The notes: generated by a model from the sequence alone, not told the origin. A stretch of 24,741 bases of DNA from Ruminococcaceae bacterium UBA794 (GCA_002304735.1 DBIU01000073.1:9084-33824), one strand, 5' to 3'. Shown: positions 14,016 through 22,611, counted from the first letter of the stretch. Program-made: numbers and translations.

Positions 14016-14517
14016 CGTTTTTCATTCTCGTGCGGAGAGTATGCGGAAACTCGCGCGCGATTGCCTCCTTTGTGCTTTCATTCGGATTGAAAATAATGTT
14101 AACCTTTCCGTAATCTGAATGCTGCACAATCAGACAAAAGGCGTCGGTTTCTAGTCCGCTCGAGGCGAAAACCGTCGTGTCCGACTCGCCGTCGTTATCG
14201 CTGTAACCGAAAAAGTCAAGGGATTTCGACAAATCCACCGTAATAAGCCTTGTGCGCTTTCTTTTGCCGACAATTTTGTCAATGTCAAGCTCGTTGTTTG
14301 TGACGATATATTCGTACTCGACGCCTATTCCCTTAAGCAGCCAGATGCCGCCCGCGTCAACTCCGACAATAGGAAAAATCAGAATTGTCCAGCCCTGAAG
14401 CATATAAAACACGCCGAAGCCGGAAACAATCGCCATAACGGCAATGATAACCGCCGCCTTTACGGTATCGCCGCTTGTCCGCGATTTGACGACAAGCTGC
14501 TCGCATATATTATCCAT
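14005..14517 (-). CDS. DUF6106-type membrane protein
   Basis: The 170-residue protein begins MDNICEQLVVKSRTSGD, has two adjacent membrane helices (about 20-40 and 43-62), then the conserved stretch GVEYEYIVTNNELDIDKIVGKRKR (about 65-88) and a soluble C-terminal part. I recall this pattern from clostridial proteins annotated DUF6106; their function is not known to me. The ELDIDKIxGKRKR region resembles a bacterial PH-like membrane-adjacent fold, but that is a guess. ATG at 14517 follows GGGAG by seven bases. It is the first gene of the operon leading to the AcpS-like, GTPase/nuclease and trmO genes. Confidence 0.75.
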   Translation of the reverse strand: MDNICEQLVVKSRTSGDTVKAAVIIAVMAIVSGFGVFYMLQGWTILIFPIVGVDAGGIWLLKGIGVEYEYIVTNNELDIDKIVGKRKRTRLITVDLSKSLDFFGYSDNDGESDTTVFASSGLETDAFCLIVQHSDYGKVNIIFNPNESTKEAIAREFPHTLRTRMKNDAK

Positions 14518-14546
14518 TTTAACGCTCCCAAAAAATATTATAATTA

Positions 14547-14575
14547 ATTATAACACATAAATTAATAATATTCAA
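14547..14575 (-). promoter_or_regulatory. Sigma-A promoter for the DUF6106/AcpS-like/GTPase-nuclease/trmO operon
   Basis: On the minus strand TTGAAT (14575-14570), 17 bases, perfect TATAAT (14552-14547), in very A/T-rich DNA. It is divergent from the proBA promoter about 95 bases away. The 250-base spacer 14518-14766 holds these two promoters and no gene I can support. Confidence 0.8.
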
Positions 14576-14668
14576 GAGGGTTTTTATCTATTTTTCATAA
14601 AATAGCGGTAAATTTTTTTCAAAAACTGTCGGCTTGATAAAAAATAAATGATAATTTTGTGTAAGGTG

Positions 14669-14697
14669 TTGAAATTTAATGTGAAATTTGTTATAAT
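14669..14697 (+). promoter_or_regulatory. Sigma-A promoter for the proBA operon
   Basis: TTGAAA (14669-14674), 17 bases, perfect TATAAT (14692-14697). It leaves a leader of about 60 bases to proB, without a recognisable T-box. Confidence 0.85.
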
Positions 14698-14766
14698 AAA
14701 ATGGTGTATTAAAAATGAAAAGCCGCGCTTTTTTGGCGTTGCGGCGGAAATGAAAGAGGACGGATT

Positions 14767-15555
14767 ATGCCTTGTTTTAACAGCAAAAAAAGGATTGTCG
14801 TGAAAATCGGAAGCAGCTCGCTCGCTTATCCCGAAACAGGCAGTCTGAATATAAGAAAAAGCCGCGCTCTGGTCGAGGTTCTCGCGGATTTGAAGAACTC
14901 GGGAAAGGAAGTCGTTTTTGTTACGAGCGGCGCACAGTGCGTCGGCGCGGCAAAGGGCGGTTTTCTCAAAAAGCCGCAGGATACCCCGTCGAAGCAGGCT
15001 TGCGCGGCTATCGGACAAAGCGAATTGATGAAGTTTTACTCGGAGAGTTTCGAGGAGTATAATCATAAGGTCGCTCAGCTTTTGCTGACGCGCGACGTTA
15101 TCAGCAACGAAACGCGCAGAACCAACGTTATAAACACGTTCAATAAGCTGTTTGAGCTGAACGTAATTCCGATTATAAACGCAAACGACGTCGTTTCGAT
15201 AAAGCAGCTTGACTTTGACGAGAACGATACGCTTTCGGCGATTGTCGCAACGCTTTGCAAAGCGGATTTTCTGATTATGATGACGGACGTTGACGGACTT
15301 TACGACGGCGACCCGTCGCTCCCCGAATCAAAGCTCATTCCCGAGGTTGACAAAATCACGCCCGAAATAATTTCTCTGGCGCAGGGTTCGGGCGGCGCGC
15401 TCGGCTCGGGCGGTATGCTTACGAAGATTGAGGCGGCGCAGATTGCGACGGAAGCCGGAATTGACACGGTTATCGTCGGAAACCGCGACCCGAAGATACT
15501 TTACGAGCTGTTCGAGAGCGACGGCGCGAAATGTACATACTTCAAAAAACAGTGA
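14767..15555 (+). CDS. proB: Glutamate 5-kinase
   Basis: ProB phosphorylates glutamate to gamma-glutamyl phosphate, the first step of proline synthesis. The 262-residue product is a single amino-acid kinase domain: RIVVKIGSSSL (residues 9-19), VVFVTSGAQCVGAAKG, ACAAIGQSELMKFY, the ADP-site strand IIPIINANDVVS-like block with FDENDTLSAIVA, MMTDVDGLYDGDP and GSGGMLTKIEAA. It lacks the C-terminal PUA domain of the longer enterobacterial type, as is common in shorter ProB forms. ATG at 14767 follows AGAGGA with seven bases between. proA starts 18 bases later and the two should be one transcript. The identification is secure. Confidence 0.97.
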   Translation: MPCFNSKKRIVVKIGSSSLAYPETGSLNIRKSRALVEVLADLKNSGKEVVFVTSGAQCVGAAKGGFLKKPQDTPSKQACAAIGQSELMKFYSESFEEYNHKVAQLLLTRDVISNETRRTNVINTFNKLFELNVIPIINANDVVSIKQLDFDENDTLSAIVATLCKADFLIMMTDVDGLYDGDPSLPESKLIPEVDKITPEIISLAQGSGGALGSGGMLTKIEAAQIATEAGIDTVIVGNRDPKILYELFESDGAKCTYFKKQ

Positions 15556-15573
15556 TTTTTACGAGGTTACGAT

Positions 15574-16818
15574 ATGAATTATATTGAGGAACTTGGCGCA
15601 AACGCGAAAAAAGCCGCTCCCGCGCTCGGAAATCTCGGTTCTTCCGCGAAAAACAAGGCGCTTGCGAATATCTCCGCGGCGCTTCGCCAAAACAGCGCGG
15701 AGCTTATCGCGGCAAACAAGCTCGATATTGAAAACGCGCGGAAAAACGGTATGTCCGAGGCGATGATTGACCGTCTTGAAATCAACGAAAAGCGCATTGA
15801 AGCAATGGCTGAGGGCGTTGACAAGGTGGTTTCGCTGGACGACCCTATCGGCGAGGTTATCGGCGGCGGCGAGCTTTACAACGGGCTGAGGATTGTGAAA
15901 AAGCGCGTTCCCATCGGCGTTATCGGAATTATTTTCGAGAGCAGACCGAACGTTACCGTCGACGCGGCGGCGCTTTGCTTTAAGGCGGGAAGCGCGGTTA
16001 TTCTGCGCGGCGGCTCGGACGCAATTAACTCTAACAAGGCGCTTGCGGAGCTTATGAGAAAAGCGATTGCGAAGGCGGGCTGCGACGAGAACTGCGTTCA
16101 GCTTGTCGAGGATACTTCGCACGAAACCGCAAATGCGATGATGCGGCTCAACAAGTACATCGACCTGCTTATTCCGCGCGGCGGCGGACGGCTTATTCAC
16201 GCGGTTATCGAAAACGCGACAATTCCCGTTATTCAGACGGGCGAGGGAAACTGCCACGTTTACGTTGACGAGAGCGCGGATATCGAAATGGCGGTTAATA
16301 TCGTCGATAACGCGAAAACTCAGCGCGTTTCCGTGTGCAACGCAATCGAGAATATTCTCGTTCACGAAAACATTGCGAAGGAGTTCTTCAAGGCTCTGAA
16401 CGCGCGCTGGAACGGGAAAGTCGAGATTGTCGGCGATGAAAAAACAGCCGAGAATATAAAGGTTTCGAAAATCGCGGACGACGCGGATTACGCAGCCGAA
16501 TTTCTCGCGATGAAGCTTGCGTCAAAGGTTGTAAAGAGCGTTGACGAGGCGATTGAACACATAAACAGGTTCGGCACAGGTCACAGCGAGTGCATCGTCA
16601 CAAGCTCGCTTGCAAGCGCCGAGAAATTCCAGAAAAACGTTGACGCGGCGGCGGTTTACGTCAACGCTTCGACAAGATTTACGGACGGATTTGAGTTTGG
16701 ATTGGGCGCGGAAATCGGAATTTCCACGCAAAAGCTTCACGCAAGAGGTCCGATGGGACTGAAGGAGCTTACAACTTATAAGTATTTAATTAACGGAGAG
16801 GGACAAATCAGAGGTTGA
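15574..16818 (+). CDS. proA: Gamma-glutamyl phosphate reductase
   Basis: ProA reduces gamma-glutamyl phosphate with NADPH to glutamate semialdehyde, directly after ProB. The 414-residue protein is a full-length aldehyde-dehydrogenase-fold enzyme: VPIGVIGIIFESRPNVTVDAAALC near residue 110, LRGGSDAINSN, LIPRGGGRLI, GEGNCHVYVD, and the catalytic cysteine in QRVSVCNAIE (about residue 255). The C-terminal block FTDGFEFGLGAEIGISTQKLHARGPMGL is intact. ATG at 15574 follows GAGG by seven bases. The next gene starts three bases after its stop and uses a ribosome site within its end, so the operon continues. Confidence 0.98.
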   Translation: MNYIEELGANAKKAAPALGNLGSSAKNKALANISAALRQNSAELIAANKLDIENARKNGMSEAMIDRLEINEKRIEAMAEGVDKVVSLDDPIGEVIGGGELYNGLRIVKKRVPIGVIGIIFESRPNVTVDAAALCFKAGSAVILRGGSDAINSNKALAELMRKAIAKAGCDENCVQLVEDTSHETANAMMRLNKYIDLLIPRGGGRLIHAVIENATIPVIQTGEGNCHVYVDESADIEMAVNIVDNAKTQRVSVCNAIENILVHENIAKEFFKALNARWNGKVEIVGDEKTAENIKVSKIADDADYAAEFLAMKLASKVVKSVDEAIEHINRFGTGHSECIVTSSLASAEKFQKNVDAAAVYVNASTRFTDGFEFGLGAEIGISTQKLHARGPMGLKELTTYKYLINGEGQIRG

Positions 16819-16821
16819 TTT

Positions 16822-17685
16822 ATGTCAAAGAAAAAGAACAGAAATAAGCAGGAAGCGGCTTCCGAGGAGCTTAATCAGCAGGAAGATATTCTTATTTTCA
16901 AGCGCGAAAGAAAAACGACGGAAAACGTGCTTGACGAGCTTTTCGGCGAGCTTGATTCGCAGACGGATATTGAAAACGACATTGCAGACCTCGGAACGGA
17001 GGAAAGCGACGATACCGTTATCGCGGAAAAACCGGAAAAAAACAAATTTTTCTTCGGATTTGCGATATTTGTCGTTGTTATGGCGATAATCGGTATGATT
17101 TCTTCGGTGAGGTTTGTTGTAAACGGTATAAGCAGCCTTATGGACAACACCTCGCTTAAGGAGGAATTTACGGGCTTTATTCTGCCTGTTGTCGCAAACG
17201 ATATCGCGCCGTTTTCGAGCGAAAACGAGATTGCTCATTCCGCAAAGGTCGGCTGCTCGATATGGAACATTTTGCTTAACAAGGACATTTCCGAGTACAA
17301 GAAAACGCCCGACGGCGAGCTTCTGATACCGGAATACGACGTGAGCGCGTCCTGCAAGGAGCTTTTCGGCTCGGGAGCGGAAATGGTTCACCAGTCGACG
17401 GGTACGGCGGATACGCGATTTATTTACAGCGAACAAAGCCACACCTACACCTGCACCTATAATATGCGCTATCTGAGCTATGCGCCGGGCATTGTCGATA
17501 TGGCGCAGAACGGCTCTGTGTATACGCTCACGGTTAATTATTTCCCGCCGTCGATTAGCGTGGTTTCGCAGAATATCGGCATTGAGCAAAAACCCGAAAA
17601 GACGATGGAATATTCGATAAGCCGCGAAAACGGCAAAAACACGCTGCTGAGCGTCAAGGAAGCTACCATTGACGCGGAGCAATAA
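16822..17685 (+). CDS. Single-pass membrane protein of unknown function
   Basis: This 287-residue protein is not recognised. It has a basic N-terminus (MSKKKNRNKQ), an acidic, probably disordered cytoplasmic region to about residue 72, one membrane helix (about 76-100, FFFGFAIFVVVMAIIGMISS), and an extracytoplasmic domain with C-terminal beta-rich stretches (HTYTCTYNMRYLSY, GSVYTLTVNYFPPSISVVS). No catalytic motif is apparent. AGAGG seven bases before ATG, located in the end of proA, fits translational coupling. It precedes a PrsA-like lipoprotein by 27 bases, so the two may work together in folding or assembly of secreted proteins. That link is inferred from position only. Confidence 0.8.
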   Translation: MSKKKNRNKQEAASEELNQQEDILIFKRERKTTENVLDELFGELDSQTDIENDIADLGTEESDDTVIAEKPEKNKFFFGFAIFVVVMAIIGMISSVRFVVNGISSLMDNTSLKEEFTGFILPVVANDIAPFSSENEIAHSAKVGCSIWNILLNKDISEYKKTPDGELLIPEYDVSASCKELFGSGAEMVHQSTGTADTRFIYSEQSHTYTCTYNMRYLSYAPGIVDMAQNGSVYTLTVNYFPPSISVVSQNIGIEQKPEKTMEYSISRENGKNTLLSVKEATIDAEQ

Positions 17686-17712
17686 GAGAGAAGAAAACAG
17701 GAGGATAAATAA

Positions 17713-18918
17713 ATGAAGCGCAGAGGAATTATCGCGGCGATTGCAGCCGCAGCGGTCGCAGCGTCAATGTGCGGCTGTATGGACAACGGAAAAATAATGA
17801 CTATCGACGGAAAAGAAATAAACAACGGCGTTTATCTTTACTATCAGCAGTCGGCTTATGTGGACGCGCAGGGTATAATAAGGGAGGCGAGCAGCTCGGA
17901 GTCGTCGGAAAGCGAATCAAGCGAGATAAAATACTTTTCGACGAGCGTCGAGGGAAAGTCAACCGCTCAGTGGGTTAAAGACGAAACTATGCGCCTTGTG
18001 AAGGAGTATGTCGCTATACAGAAGCTGTGCGATGAAAAGGGAATTTCTCTTGACCAAATCGAAAAGGACGAAATAGCCGAAAACGTAAGAAGCACTTGGG
18101 ACGATACAAACAGCTATATTCAGTACTTTTTCAAGGTTGATACGATGGGTAAATACTATGAGTCGTTCGGCATAGGCCGCGAATCGTATTCACTCGTCAA
18201 AACCTCAAACGCGCTCAGAAAGAAGCTTTTCCTTAAGCTCTACGACAAGGACGGCGAAACGCCCGTTTCAGATGAGGATTTCATTAAATTCGTCAAGGAG
18301 AACTATGCTTCGGTTGAACTGCTGAAGCTTGATTACAAGGACTATAAGGGCAACGCGCTCACCTCCGACAGCGACAAAAAGGCTGTTGACGAGCAGGCTC
18401 AGAAGTACGCGGACAGACTTTCGGGCGGCGAAAGCTTCATTGACGTGAAGTACGACTATGACCTCAAGGCGGAGCAGGACGGCTCGAGAGAAGATATCGA
18501 GGATTATTACGACAAAAATCCCGTCGAGGGCAAGACAAAGGAAGAATACGTCGCGGAGGAAATCGCAAAGCTTACCGTTGACAAAGCCGACGACCTCGAG
18601 GACATAATCGAATATTACAAAAAAGGCGACGAGTCCGCCGATGAAAAGATTTTGGAGTTTGTTTTCAGCGCAAAGGACGACGGCAAGGCGGCTCTCTTAA
18701 AGACGGACGACTGCGTTTACGTTATCGCGAGAACGGACGTTTCCGAGAGAGAAAAGTGGCTTGAGGACAACCGCACTTCCCTTCTTCAGCAGATTAAGAA
18801 CGACGACTTTGACGAGTATCTCGACGAATACGCGGAAAAGCTCAGCGTAGACGCCAATTCCTATCTTATCGACGCGAAATACAAGCCCGAAAAGCTTGAA
18901 AGCAAGCAGATTTTCTGA
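17713..18918 (+). CDS. PrsA/SurA-like foldase lipoprotein
   Basis: The 401-residue product begins with a lipoprotein-type signal (MKRRGIIAAIAAAAVAAS) and a lipobox-like MCGC with C22 as the probable lipidated residue. A SurA_N-like helical region follows (TAQWVKDETMRLVKEYVAIQKLCDEKGIS, about residues 86-114), then a middle segment (VSDEDFIKFVKENYASVELLKLDY) and a domain comparable to the PpiC-type rotamase region (DESADEKILEFVFSAKDDGKAALLKTDDCVYVIART). The canonical parvulin motifs are weak, so isomerase activity is uncertain. A Ser-rich tract sits near residues 60-72. Proteins of this kind help secreted proteins fold outside the membrane. AGGAGG precedes ATG at 17713 by seven bases. The ABC-F gene follows within four bases. 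Confidence 0.75.
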   Translation: MKRRGIIAAIAAAAVAASMCGCMDNGKIMTIDGKEINNGVYLYYQQSAYVDAQGIIREASSSESSESESSEIKYFSTSVEGKSTAQWVKDETMRLVKEYVAIQKLCDEKGISLDQIEKDEIAENVRSTWDDTNSYIQYFFKVDTMGKYYESFGIGRESYSLVKTSNALRKKLFLKLYDKDGETPVSDEDFIKFVKENYASVELLKLDYKDYKGNALTSDSDKKAVDEQAQKYADRLSGGESFIDVKYDYDLKAEQDGSREDIEDYYDKNPVEGKTKEEYVAEEIAKLTVDKADDLEDIIEYYKKGDESADEKILEFVFSAKDDGKAALLKTDDCVYVIARTDVSEREKWLEDNRTSLLQQIKNDDFDEYLDEYAEKLSVDANSYLIDAKYKPEKLESKQIF

Positions 18919-18922
18919 TAAA

Positions 18923-20827
18923 ATGCTGTTGATGAGTTTAAGCGGCGTTTCGATGTCCTTTGCGGACAGGACGCTGTTCTCGGACGCTGCGTTCGAGATT
19001 TATGACAAGGATAAAATCGGGTTTGTCGGGGTTAACGGAAGCGGCAAAACCACGCTTATGAAGCTGATTAAAGGCGAGCTTACCCCCGACGGCGGCGATA
19101 TTCACATTGCGGGCGGAATAAAAATCGGCTTTATGGAGCAGTTTGCCTGCAAAAACTCCGAAAAAACGCTCTATGGCGAGGCTCTGACGGTGTTTTCGGA
19201 GCTTGAGGATATGGAGCTTGAGCTTGAGGAAATTCACGATAAAATCGACTTCGGCGACCATTCGCTTGAGATAATCGAGCGTCAGACGCGGCTTACCGAG
19301 CAGTTTGAGCGCGAGGGCGGCTTGACCTACAAGAGCAGGACGGCGGCGGCGCTTTGCGGGCTGGGGTTTTCGGAGAGCGATTTTTCGCTGAAAACCGACG
19401 TTCTGAGCGGCGGACAGCGCTCGAAATTACAGCTTGCGAAGCTGCTTTTGTCGGGAGCGGACCTGCTTCTGCTCGACGAGCCGACAAACCATCTCGATAT
19501 CGAGTCCGTGGAGTGGCTTGAGAAGTTCCTATGCGACTACCGCGGCGCGTATCTTGTAATTTCGCACGACCGATATTTTCTCGACAAAACGACTGAACGC
19601 ACAATCGAGCTTGAAAACGGCAGCGTTATTGATTATAAGGGGAATTACACGCGTTTTCTGGAGCTGAAGGCGGAGCGGCTCGAGCGTATTAAAAAGGAAT
19701 ATGACGCGGCGATGAAGGAAATCGGGCGCGTCGAAGGGATAATCGAGCAGCAAAAGCGCTGGAATCAGGCGCACAACTACGTTACGATTGCGTCGAAGCA
19801 AAAGCAGATTGACCGGATTGCAAAGACGCTTGAAAAGCCGGAGGAAGCGCCTGACGCGATAAAATTCTCTTTCAAAAGCGCGGACGGCTGCGGAAACGAC
19901 GTGCTTACGGCGAGAAATCTGTCGCTGTCGTTCGGCGAAAAAAGGCTGTTCTCAAACGTAAATATCGAGATAAAAAAGGGCGAGCGCGTTTTCCTTATCG
20001 GCGGAAACGGCTGCGGGAAAACCTCGCTTTTCCGTATTCTCACAGGCGAATATCACGCGGACGGCGGTGAATTTTCGTTCGGTTCGCGAGTGCAGACGGG
20101 CTATTTCGACCAGTCGCAGCGCGGCTTGCACGAGGAAAAAACCGCTTTTTCCGAAATTCACGACGAGTACCCGAAGATGACCGAAACGGCTGTGCGAACG
20201 GCTTTAGCGTCGTTTTTGTTTAAGGGCGACGACGTGTTCAAGAAAATATCCGAGCTTTCGGGCGGCGAGCGTGCGCGAGTGGCGCTTTTGAAGCTGATGC
20301 TGTCGGGGGCGAATTTTTTGCTGCTTGACGAGCCTACAAACCACCTCGATATCTCGTCCTGCGAGGCGCTTGAAAACGCGCTTTTGAACTATGACGGCAC
20401 GCTTTTCGTGATAAGTCACGACCGCTATCTGATAAACAAGCTTGCAGACCGCGTGTACAAGCTGAACCGAAACGGCGCGGAGAATTATCTCGGAAATTAC
20501 GACTATTACCTCGAAAGAACCGCGCAGATTTCGCCTGTTCAGACCGAAAAGAAGCCGAAAAAATCCGAGAACGCTCTCGATTACAAGCAGAAAAAAGAGC
20601 GCGAATCCGAGCGCAGAAAGCTTACTACGCGCGTTTCAAGGCTTGAAAGCGAGATTGAGGAGCTTGACGGGAAAATCAACGAGCTTAACGCGGCGATGAG
20701 CGAGATTTCCGATTATCAAAAGGCGCTTGAAATGTCCGAGGAGCTTGAAAAAATCCGTCAGCGGCAGGAAGCGGCAATGGAAGAATGGGAGTCGGCAAAC
20801 GCCGCTTTGGAGGACTTCGATGACTAA
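18923..20827 (+). CDS. ABC-F family ATPase
   Basis: The 634-residue protein has two nucleotide-binding domains and no membrane helix, the ABC-F layout. Domain 1: Walker A GVNGSGKTT (36-44), signature LSGGQRSKL, Walker B LLLLDEPTNHLD and switch VISHDRYFLD. Domain 2: GGNGCGKTS, LSGGERARV, LLLDEPTNHLD and VISHDRYLIN. The linker between them is helical and charged (about residues 235-310), and the C-terminus ends in a coiled coil (RKLTTRVSRLESEIEEL onward). ABC-F proteins bind the ribosomal E site and affect translation or give resistance to ribosome-targeting drugs; the subgroup is not assigned. ATG at 18923 is chosen because MLLMSLSGVSMSF matches usual ABC-F starts and lies four bases after the previous stop, though no clear ribosome site is visible, so coupling is likely. 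Confidence 0.93.
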   Translation: MLLMSLSGVSMSFADRTLFSDAAFEIYDKDKIGFVGVNGSGKTTLMKLIKGELTPDGGDIHIAGGIKIGFMEQFACKNSEKTLYGEALTVFSELEDMELELEEIHDKIDFGDHSLEIIERQTRLTEQFEREGGLTYKSRTAAALCGLGFSESDFSLKTDVLSGGQRSKLQLAKLLLSGADLLLLDEPTNHLDIESVEWLEKFLCDYRGAYLVISHDRYFLDKTTERTIELENGSVIDYKGNYTRFLELKAERLERIKKEYDAAMKEIGRVEGIIEQQKRWNQAHNYVTIASKQKQIDRIAKTLEKPEEAPDAIKFSFKSADGCGNDVLTARNLSLSFGEKRLFSNVNIEIKKGERVFLIGGNGCGKTSLFRILTGEYHADGGEFSFGSRVQTGYFDQSQRGLHEEKTAFSEIHDEYPKMTETAVRTALASFLFKGDDVFKKISELSGGERARVALLKLMLSGANFLLLDEPTNHLDISSCEALENALLNYDGTLFVISHDRYLINKLADRVYKLNRNGAENYLGNYDYYLERTAQISPVQTEKKPKKSENALDYKQKKERESERRKLTTRVSRLESEIEELDGKINELNAAMSEISDYQKALEMSEELEKIRQRQEAAMEEWESANAALEDFDD

Positions 20828-21152
20828 ACAAATCAAAGCTTACTTGGCGCTTCTGGAGCAGTTTTTTTCGGTTGAACACGAGAACGACGAGCTGCTTAAA
20901 ACGCGCGGCGAGCTGCTTCAAAGGATTTCGTTTTATCAGCACGAAAGGCTCGTTCACCTGATTGTAACGATGTCTTTCGGGGTGTTCTTCCTGATTTCGC
21001 TCGCGCTGACGCTCACCGTGGGCGGCTGGGGCGCGGCAGCGCTTACAATTCTCTTTCTGGGGCTGCTTATTCCATATATAAAGCACTACTATTTCCTCGA
21101 AAATTCCGTTCAAAAGATGTATACCTATTATTATAAAGTCGAAAAGCTATAA
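20820..21152 (+). CDS. Small two-helix membrane protein of unknown function
   Basis: The 110-residue product is not recognised. It has an amphipathic N-terminal region (MTKQIKAYLALLEQFFSVEH, then charged helix to about residue 44) and two membrane segments (about 45-66 and 68-88), with a short aromatic, basic tail (YIKHYYFLENSVQKMYTYYY). A frame opening at 20727 is rejected because ATG at 20820 has GGAGG six bases upstream. It overlaps the ABC-F stop by eight bases, so its translation is probably coupled to the ABC-F protein. No terminator follows; the next promoter begins 13 bases later. Confidence 0.8.
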   Translation: MTKQIKAYLALLEQFFSVEHENDELLKTRGELLQRISFYQHERLVHLIVTMSFGVFFLISLALTLTVGGWGAAALTILFLGLLIPYIKHYYFLENSVQKMYTYYYKVEKL

Positions 21153-21164
21153 GCAAAGAAACTA

Positions 21165-21193
21165 TTGACTTTTGGAAAAAAGTGTTGTATAAT
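21165..21193 (+). promoter_or_regulatory. Sigma-A promoter for the SPFH/zinc-ribbon gene
   Basis: TTGACT (21165-21170), 17 bases, perfect TATAAT (21188-21193). The leader is about 30 bases and contains GGAAAGGAG before ATG at 21230. Confidence 0.87.
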
Positions 21194-21229
21194 TAAGTTA
21201 GGATTTCTATTTCGGAAAGGAGTATTAAT

Positions 21230-22552
21230 ATGGGTTTATTAAAAGCAGGCGTTGGCGCTCTTTCGGGCGTTCTCGCGGATTCTTGGAGAGATTATTTTTA
21301 CTGCGACGCGTTGGATTCCGACACGCTCGCAACGCGCGGTTTCAAGAAGGTTGACAAGAGAAGCTCCAACACAAAAGGCTCGGACAACGTTATTTCAAAC
21401 GGCTCTATTATTAACGTAAACGAGGGTCAGTGCGCGCTTATCGTGGACTGCGGCAAGGTTGCGGAAGTTTGCGCGGAAGCCGGCGAGTTCGTTTACGACC
21501 AGTCGAGCGAGCCTTCGATTTTCTACGGAAATCTCGGCGACTCAATTAAAAAGACGTTCAAGGAAATCGGAAAGCGCTTTACATTCGGCGGCTCTGCGCC
21601 CGTTGACCAGAGAATTTACTTCATAAACACAAAGGAAATTATGGGCAACCGCTACGGCACTTCAACGCCCATACCTTTCCGCGTTGTCGACGCAAAAATC
21701 GGGCTTGACGTTGACGTTTCGCTTCGCTGCAACGGCGAGTATTCATACAGAATAACCAACCCCATTCTGTTCTACACAAACGTTTGCGCGAATTTCAAGG
21801 ATACGTTCACCAAGGAAAATATCGACAGTATGCTCAAGAGCGAAATTCTGAACGCGCTTCAGCCCGCTCTCGGCAAGCTTTCGGATATCGGCGTAAGACC
21901 GAGCGCTCTTCCCTCTCACACGGTGGAAATCTGCGACGCGCTTAATGAGCAGCTTTCGCAGAAGTGGGGCGATATGCGCGGAATGACCATAAGCTCGTTC
22001 AATATGAACGCGCCGACGCTTCCTCCCGAGGACCAGGAGATGATAAAGCAGCTTCAGAGAACCGCGGTTATGCGCGACCCCGGAATGGCTGCCGCAAACC
22101 TCTCAATGGCGCAGGGCGACGCGATGAAGATTGCCGCGGGCAACTCCGGCGGCGCAATGATGGGCTTTATGGGTATGAATATGGCTCAGCAGAGCGGCGG
22201 ACTGAACGCGAACAATCTCTACAATATGGCGGCGCAGCAGCAGGCTCAGCAGGCTCAGGCGCAGCCTCAGCAGGCAAACGCAAACGAGTGGACCTGCAAG
22301 TGCGGCGCGAAGAATACGGGAAATTTCTGTATGACGTGCGGCGAAAAGAAGCCGGCTGCGGAGAATTGCTGGACGTGTTCGTGCGGAACGCAGAATAAGG
22401 GCAAGTTCTGTATGAACTGCGGCAAGCCGAAGCCAGCGGGAGTTCCGCTCTACAAGTGCGACAAGTGCGGCTGGGAACCCGCAGACCCCGCAAATCCGCC
22501 GAAATTCTGTCCCGAGTGCGGCGACCCGTTTGACGCAAACGATATCGTTTAA
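21230..22552 (+). CDS. SPFH (YdjI-like) protein with three C-terminal zinc ribbons
   Basis: The 440-residue protein has an N-terminal SPFH-type domain of the YdjI/virion-core group (GSIINVNEGQCALIVDCGKV, GEFVYDQSSEPSIFYGNLGDSI, QRIYFINTKEIMGNRYGTSTPIPFRV, then VDVSLRCNGEYSYRITNP). A helical segment (LPPEDQEMIKQLQRTAVMRD) leads to a Met/Gly/Ala- and Gln-rich linker (about residues 300-352). Three zinc ribbons follow: WTCKCGAKN...FCMTCG from residue 354, WTCSCGTQN...FCMNCG from 381, and YKCDKCGWE...FCPECG from 408. SPFH proteins scaffold membrane assemblies and in Bacillus such proteins relate to membrane stress; the role of the ribbons is unknown. It has its own promoter and terminator, so it is a single-gene unit. 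The ribosome site AAGGAG before ATG is strong. Confidence 0.9.
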   Translation: MGLLKAGVGALSGVLADSWRDYFYCDALDSDTLATRGFKKVDKRSSNTKGSDNVISNGSIINVNEGQCALIVDCGKVAEVCAEAGEFVYDQSSEPSIFYGNLGDSIKKTFKEIGKRFTFGGSAPVDQRIYFINTKEIMGNRYGTSTPIPFRVVDAKIGLDVDVSLRCNGEYSYRITNPILFYTNVCANFKDTFTKENIDSMLKSEILNALQPALGKLSDIGVRPSALPSHTVEICDALNEQLSQKWGDMRGMTISSFNMNAPTLPPEDQEMIKQLQRTAVMRDPGMAAANLSMAQGDAMKIAAGNSGGAMMGFMGMNMAQQSGGLNANNLYNMAAQQQAQQAQAQPQQANANEWTCKCGAKNTGNFCMTCGEKKPAAENCWTCSCGTQNKGKFCMNCGKPKPAGVPLYKCDKCGWEPADPANPPKFCPECGDPFDANDIV

Positions 22553-22571
22553 TTAGAGGTTACCTAAACTT

Positions 22572-22609
22572 AAAATTCCCCCGAAAAGCCGTTTTTTCGG
22601 GGGAATTTT
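22572..22609 (+). terminator. Strong intrinsic terminator after the SPFH gene
   Basis: A 16-bp perfect stem, AAAATTCCCCCGAAAA paired with TTTTCGGGGGAATTTT, closes on a six-base loop. The A/T ends make it work on both strands. The promoter of pth begins three bases later. Confidence 0.9.
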
Positions 22610-22611
22610 GC

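Noticed and set aside
14715..14753. A 12-codon ORF (MKSRAFLALRRK) with a weak hairpin in the proB leader
   Set aside because: There is no ribosome site before the ATG, the stem is only about 5 bp, and no T-run follows, so attenuation is not supported.
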